From the NCBI RefSeq assembly GCF_024753135.1, contig NZ_JANUGP010000012.1, positions 62,001 to 126,000 on the forward strand: DNA of 64,000 nucleotides. The letters run 5' to 3'. The notes under the pieces are model-generated. The model had not been told where the DNA came from. It worked only from the letters and a program-made list of their open reading frames with translations, and did not search any database. The stretch is from Streptomyces pyxinicus. Lineage in GTDB: Bacteria > Actinomycetota > Actinomycetes > Streptomycetales > Streptomycetaceae. Positions 53,769 through 64,000 of this stretch are shown here, piece by piece; the stretch's first letter is position 1; every line of letters starts with the position of its first letter. The translations under genes were made by a program, and so were the position numbers.

Positions 53769-56700
53769 TCACGCCGAGCCGAGTTCGTTGTCGATGAAGG
53801 CGAAGACGTCGTCGGCGGAGGCGTCCTCCAGCCGGCCGGCGACGGCGGTCGCGTCCTGGCCGAGGGTCTTGGTGAGGTCGCCGAGCAGGGTCTGGAGGCG
53901 GGTGGTGATCCGGCCCTGTTCGATGTCCTCGGCGGTGAGGTCGCCGAGGCGGGCCGCGACCCGTTCGAGTTCGGCGACGACGGTGTCCACGGAGGTGTCC
54001 TCGCCCGCGAGTTCGGTGCCCAGGTGTTTGGCGAGGGCGGCGGGGGTGGCGTAGTCGAAGATGAGCGTGGCCGGCAGCGGCACCCCGGCGGCGGTGCTGA
54101 TCCGGTTGCGCAGGTCGACGGAGGTGAGGGAGTCGAAGCCGAGGTCGCGGAAGGCGGTGGCCGGCTCCACGGCGTCGGGGTCCGGGTAGCCGAGGACCGC
54201 CGCGGCCTGCCCGCACACCAGCTCCTGGAGGGCGTGCTCGCGTGCGCCGCCGGTGAGCCCGGCGAGCTTCTCGGCGAACCCGTCCACCGCGCCGGTGTCC
54301 CGCGCGGCAGCGCCGGCCCGGGCCTCGGGCAGCGCAGAGAGCAGGGGGCTGGGGCGGGTGGCGGTGAACGCGGGCGCGAACACGGACCAGTCGACGTCGG
54401 CGACGGTGACGGTGGTGTCGCCGCCGTCCAGGGCGCGGTGCAGCGCGGTGAGGGCGCGGCCGGGGTCGAGGACGGACATGCCGAGGGCGCGGGCGGCGGA
54501 GCGGACGCCGCCGTGGGCGGCCATGCCGTCGCCGCCCCAGGGGCCCCAGGCGACGGAGGTCGCGGGCAGTCCGGCGGCGCGCCGGTGTTCGGCCAGGGCG
54601 TCCAAGCAGGCGTTGGCGGCCGCGTAGTTGGCCTGTCCGGCGCCGCCGACGGTGGCGGTCAGGGAGGAGAACAGCACGAACGCCGACAGGTCCCGGCCGG
54701 CGGTGAGGTCGTGCAGGTGCCGGGCGGCGTCGGCCTTGGGGGCGAGGACGGACGCGAACCGGTCGGGGGTCAGCGCGTCCAGCACACCGTCGTCGAGGAC
54801 GCCGGCCAGGTGGAACACGGCGGTCAGCGGCTGCTCTTCGGGTACGGCGTCCAGCAGGTCGGCGAGTGCCTCGCGGTCGGCGACGTCGCAGGCGGCGAGG
54901 GTCACCGGGGTGCCGACGTCGGTGAGTTCGCGCACCAGGTCGGCGGCGCCGGGCGCGTCCGGGCCCCGGCGGGAGGTGAGCAGCAGGTGCCCGGCGCCCT
55001 CGGCGGCGAGCCAGCGGGCGACGGCCGCGCCGACGGCACCGGTGGCACCGGTGACCAGGACGGTGCCGGACGGCTTCCAGGGTGCGCCCGCGCGGGCCGG
55101 GGCGGGTTCGAGGCGCCGTCCGAAGACGCCGGTCTCGCGGACGACGATCTGGTCCTCGCCGCCGGCGTCGCCGAGCAGCGCGGCCAGCCGGGCGAGGATC
55201 GCGGGGCCGGTCTCGACGGGCAGGTCGATCAACCCGCCCCAGCGGTCGGGGTGTTCCAGGGCGGCGACCCGGCCGAGCCCCCACACCCCGGCCTGCGCGA
55301 ATCCGGTGACGGCGGCGGCCGTCCCGTGCGCGACGGCGTCCCGGGTGACGCACCACAGCGGCGCGGTGAGCCGGGCGTCCCCGAGGGCCTGGACCAGGGC
55401 GGCGGTCGCGGTGAGCGGGGTGGCCGGTGCCGGCAGGGACAGCACGCCGTCCACGCCGTCGTATCCGGTGAGCAGCGCTGCCAGGGTGGCCCGGTCGGCG
55501 GTGTCCGGTGCCGTCAGGGTGTCGATCCGCAGACCGTGTGCGGTGAGGCCGGTGAGGACGGCGGTGGTCCAGGGGTCGTCGCCGGCCGGGACGACCGCGA
55601 GCCAGTGGCCGCCGCGGGCCGGGGTGGCGGCGGGGGCCAGCGGCTGCCAGGTGACGCGGTGCCGCCAGCCGTCGGCGGTGGCGTGGGCGCTGCGCCGCTC
55701 GTGCCAGGCGGCCAGGGCGGGGACGACGGCGGCGACGGACGCCTCGTCGGTGACGCCGAGTGTGGCGGCGACGGCGGGCACGTCCTGGTCCCGGACCAGT
55801 TCCCAGAACGGGTCGGCCGCGTCGCCGCCCGTGCGGGCCCCCGCCGCGCGTTCGGCCTGGAGGATGGGGGCGTCCTCCCAGTGCCGGTCGCGGCGGAACG
55901 GGTAGGTGGGCAGGTCGACCTTGCGGCCCCCGGCGAACACCGCCGTCCAGTCGGGTCCGGTGCCGGTCAGGTGCAGCCGGCAGACGGCGTCGAGCAGGGC
56001 GGCGTCCTCGTCGCGGTCGCGCCGCTGGGCGCCGATGACGTGCGGGACGACGTCCTGGGCCAGGTTGGTGAGCACCGAGTCCGGGCCGACCTCCAGGAAG
56101 CGGGTCGCGCCCTCGGCGGCCAGGGTGCTGACGCCGTCGTGGAAGCGGACGGCCGCGCGCACGTGCCGTACCCAGTAGTCGAGCGAGGTGAGTTCGTCGG
56201 CGAGGCGGCCGGTGACGTTGGAGACGACCGGCAGGGCCGGCTCGTGGAAGGTGAGTTGGGCGAGCACCTCGCGGAAGGCGTCGAGCATGGGGTCCATGCG
56301 GTGCGAGTGGAAGGCGTGCGACACCTTCAGCCGGGTCGACTTCTCGACCCGGGCGGCGACCGCGAGGACGGCGTCCTCGTCACCGGAGATCACCACCGCG
56401 CGGGGGCCGTTGACGGCCGCGATGTCCACGCCGTCGGTGAGCAGCGGGACGACCTCGGCCTCGGTGGCCAGTAGGGACACCATCGCGCCCCCGGCGGGCA
56501 GGTCCCGCATCAGCCGGCCGCGCGCGGCGACCAGCGTGACCGCGTCCCCCAGGTCGAGCACGCCGGCGACGTGCGCGGCGACGATCTCGCCGACGGAGTG
56601 CCCGGCGAGCAGGTCCGGGCGGACGCCCCAGTGTTCCAGCAGCCGGTACAGGGCGGTCTCGAAGGTGAACAGGGCCGCCTGCGTGTACAGGGTCCGGTGC

Positions 56701-58513
56701 AGCGGCGGGGGGTCGGTGTCCCGGTCGGCCATCACCTCGCGCAGTGGCCGGTCGAGATGGGGGTCGAAGGCGGCGCAGATCTCGTCGAAGGCGGCGGCGA
56801 ACACCGGGAACGCGGCGTACAGGGTGCGGCCCATGCCGGGGCGCTGGGAGCCCTGCCCGGAGAACAGCACGCCGAGCAGGCCGGGTTCGGGGGCGACGAC
56901 GGGTGCCTGGGTGCCGTCGGCGACGGCGCGCAGCCCGGCGAGGAGTTCGTCCCGGTCGCGGCCGGTGACGGCGGCCCGGTGGGTGAACACCGCGCGGGTG
57001 GTGGCCAGGGAGTGTCCGACGTCGTACGGGTCGAGGTCACCGGCGACCGCGAGCAGCCGCTCGGCCTGCCGCCGTACCGCGTCGGCGCCCTTGCCGGACA
57101 GCACCCAGGGGATGACGGGCAGCGCGGCCCGCTCGGTGTCGGCCGGTGCGGTGTCGGCGGCCGGGGCCTGCTCCAGGATGGTGTGGGCGTTGGTGCCGGA
57201 GATGCCGAAGGAGGACACGCCGGCCCGGCGGGGGCGGCCGTCGGGGGTGTCCCAGGGGCGGGGCTCGGTGAGCAGCCGGACGTCCCCGGCGCTCCAGTCG
57301 ACGGCGGTGCTCGGCGTCTCGGCGTGCAGGGTGCGGGGCAGGGTGCCGTGCCGCATGGCCATGACCATCTTGATGATGGCGCCGACTCCGGCCGCGGCCT
57401 GCGGGTGGCCCATGTTGGACTTGATGGAGCCGAGCCAGACGGGCTGGTTCGCGGGCCGGTCCTGGCCGTAGGCGGCGATGACGGCCTGCGCCTCGATGGG
57501 GTCGCCGAGGGTGGTGCCGGTGCCGTGCGCCTCGACGGCGTCGATGTGGTGCGGGGTGAGCCGGGCGTCGGCGAGGGCCTGCCGGATGACCCGGACCTGC
57601 GCGGGTCCGCTGGGCGCGGTCAGGCCGTTGGAGGCACCGTCCTGGTTGACGGCGGAGCCGCGCACCACGGCCAGCACCTCGTGGCCGTTGCGCAGCGCGT
57701 CGGACAGCCGCTCCACCAGCAGCATGCCCGCGCCCTCGGCCCAGGCGGCGCCGGCCGCGTCGGCGGAGAAGGAGTGGCAGCGGCCGTCGGGGGACAGCGC
57801 CCGGCGCTCGCTGAACTCGACGAACATCTCGGGGCCGGCCATGACGGCGGCGCCGCCCGCCAGCGCCAGGGAGCACTCCCCCTTGCGCAGCGACTGGATC
57901 GCGGAGTGCAGCGCGACCAGGGAGGAGGAGCAGGCGGTGTCCATGGTGACCGCCGGGCCCTCCAGGCCGAGGGTGTAGGCGATCCGGCCGGAGACGATGC
58001 TGCCGGAGATGGTGCCGCCGACGTAGTCGTGGTGCATCAGGCCGACGAAGACGCCGGTGGGGGTGCCCTTCACGGTGGTGGGGTCGATGCCGGCGCGTTC
58101 GAAGGCCTCCCAGGTGACCTCCAGCAGCAGCCGCTGCTGCGGGTCGGTGCCGGGGGCGTCCTTGGGGCTGATGCCGAAGAACGCGGGGTCGCACTCGGCG
58201 GCGTCGTGCAGGAACCCGCCGTGCCGGACGTAGGACTTGCCGGGGGCGCCGGGCTCGGGGTCGTAGATCGCCTCGATGTCCCAGCCGCGGTCGGTGGGGA
58301 ACTCGGTGACGACGTCGACGCCCTCGTCGACGATCCGCCACAGGTCCTCCGGGGTGCGCACTCCGCCGGGGTAGCGGCAGCCCATACCGATGACGGCGAC
58401 GGGCTCGCGGTCCTGCTCCTCCAGCTCGCGCACGCGGCGGCGGCTGCGCTCCAGCTCGGTCGTGGCCCGCTTGAGGTAGTCGCGGAGTTTGCCGGCCGTG
58501 GCCGAGTCTTCCA

Positions 58514-58514
<1 letters not shown>
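53769..58514 (-). CDS. Type I PKS, one module KS-AT-KR-ACP
   Basis: 1581 residues, ATG at 58514 overlapping the previous stop by one base, with GGGAG 8 bases upstream. Docking helix with many charged residues (about 1-35), KS Cys near 193, malonyl AT (GHSVGE near 636, HAFH near 733), then a KR structural and catalytic domain (GATGAVG near 1158, LDD motif, Tyr near 1295) with no DH between, and ACP (Ser near 1461). This is the only complete reducing module without a DH, so it should leave a hydroxyl, predicted at C11 of the product by counting back from the TE. The C-terminal docking region is helical and ends [12 protein letters not shown], very like the end of the preceding PKS. Confidence 0.96.
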
Positions 58515-63898
<5,384 letters not shown>

Positions 63899-64000
63899 CA
63901 GCGCGCCATCCGATCGGGATCGAAGTGAGGGCCTCGGCCGTACGGACCTCTCCGGAGGGCCTCGGCTCCACTCACCCCCCGCTGTCGGAGGCTAGGCAGG
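63899..64000 (-). promoter_or_regulatory. Upstream region of right-hand PKS block with 12-bp direct repeat
   Basis: 102 bp to the window edge, apparently non-coding. GAGGGCCTCGGC occurs at 63927-63938 and again at 63955-63966 (28 bases start to start). No TAGGGG-type site was found in this part. Confidence 0.4.

Overview
The window is very GC-rich, with strongly G/C-biased third codon positions, GTG starts, ATGA/GTGA gene overlaps and one rare TTA codon. This points to a Streptomyces or close actinomycete. Nearly the whole window is a type I modular polyketide cluster for a polyene macrolactam with a beta-amino acid starter, of the vicenistatin (vin) biosynthetic type. No ribosomal RNA, tRNA, insertion sequence or CRISPR array was seen.

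Layout. (1) 1-13.9 kb, minus strand: a PKS gene running off the left edge (KS, methylmalonyl AT, start of DH), preceded by the loading PKS, which opens with a free-standing ACP domain and carries two KS-AT-DH-KR-ACP modules. (2) 13.95-22.2 kb, minus: a complete set of starter-unit genes in the order aminopeptidase, acyltransferase, ACP, aminoacyl adenylating enzyme (broken by an in-frame TAG), 3-methylaspartate adenylating enzyme, PLP decarboxylase, B12 mutase small subunit, mutase large subunit. (3) 22.5-26 kb, plus: two tandem cytochrome P450s, a 3-cysteine ferredoxin and a drastically shortened methylmalonyl-CoA-mutase-like protein. (4) 26-28.3 kb, minus: an unrecognised broken frame, an SDR and a type II thioesterase. 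(5) 28.4-33.7 kb, minus: a LuxR-type response regulator, its histidine kinase (split by an in-frame TAA) and an FtsX/MacB-type ABC exporter. (6) 33.98-34.23 kb, plus: a small PqqD-like protein with a TTA codon. (7) 34.3-63.9 kb, minus: four PKS genes read right to left (KS-AT-DH-KR-ACP; KS-AT-KR-ACP; three KS-AT-DH-KR-ACP modules; terminal KS-AT-ACP-TE).

How it fits together (inference from the vicenistatin paradigm): glutamate is isomerised to 3-methylaspartate by the mutase, activated and loaded on the small ACP, decarboxylated to 3-aminoisobutyryl-ACP, capped by an amino acid, moved by the acyltransferase to the N-terminal ACP of the loading PKS, elongated, uncapped by the aminopeptidase and cyclised by the terminal TE through the freed amine. 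At least nine extension modules are visible, so the ring should have at least 22 members. The carboxyl end is predicted to be a 3-oxo-4,6,8-triene with a 6-methyl and an 11-hydroxyl, so a beta-keto amide. Two P450s and the SDR would tailor it.

The most notable observations are: a direct repeat TAGGGG-N4-TAGGGG (10-bp period), perfect or near-perfect and always in the same orientation to the downstream gene, at four operon starts of this cluster; two premature in-frame stop codons in otherwise intact genes (the amino acid-capping enzyme and the sensor kinase); the mini-mutase; and the orphan PqqD-like gene facing a perfect 10-bp inverted repeat.
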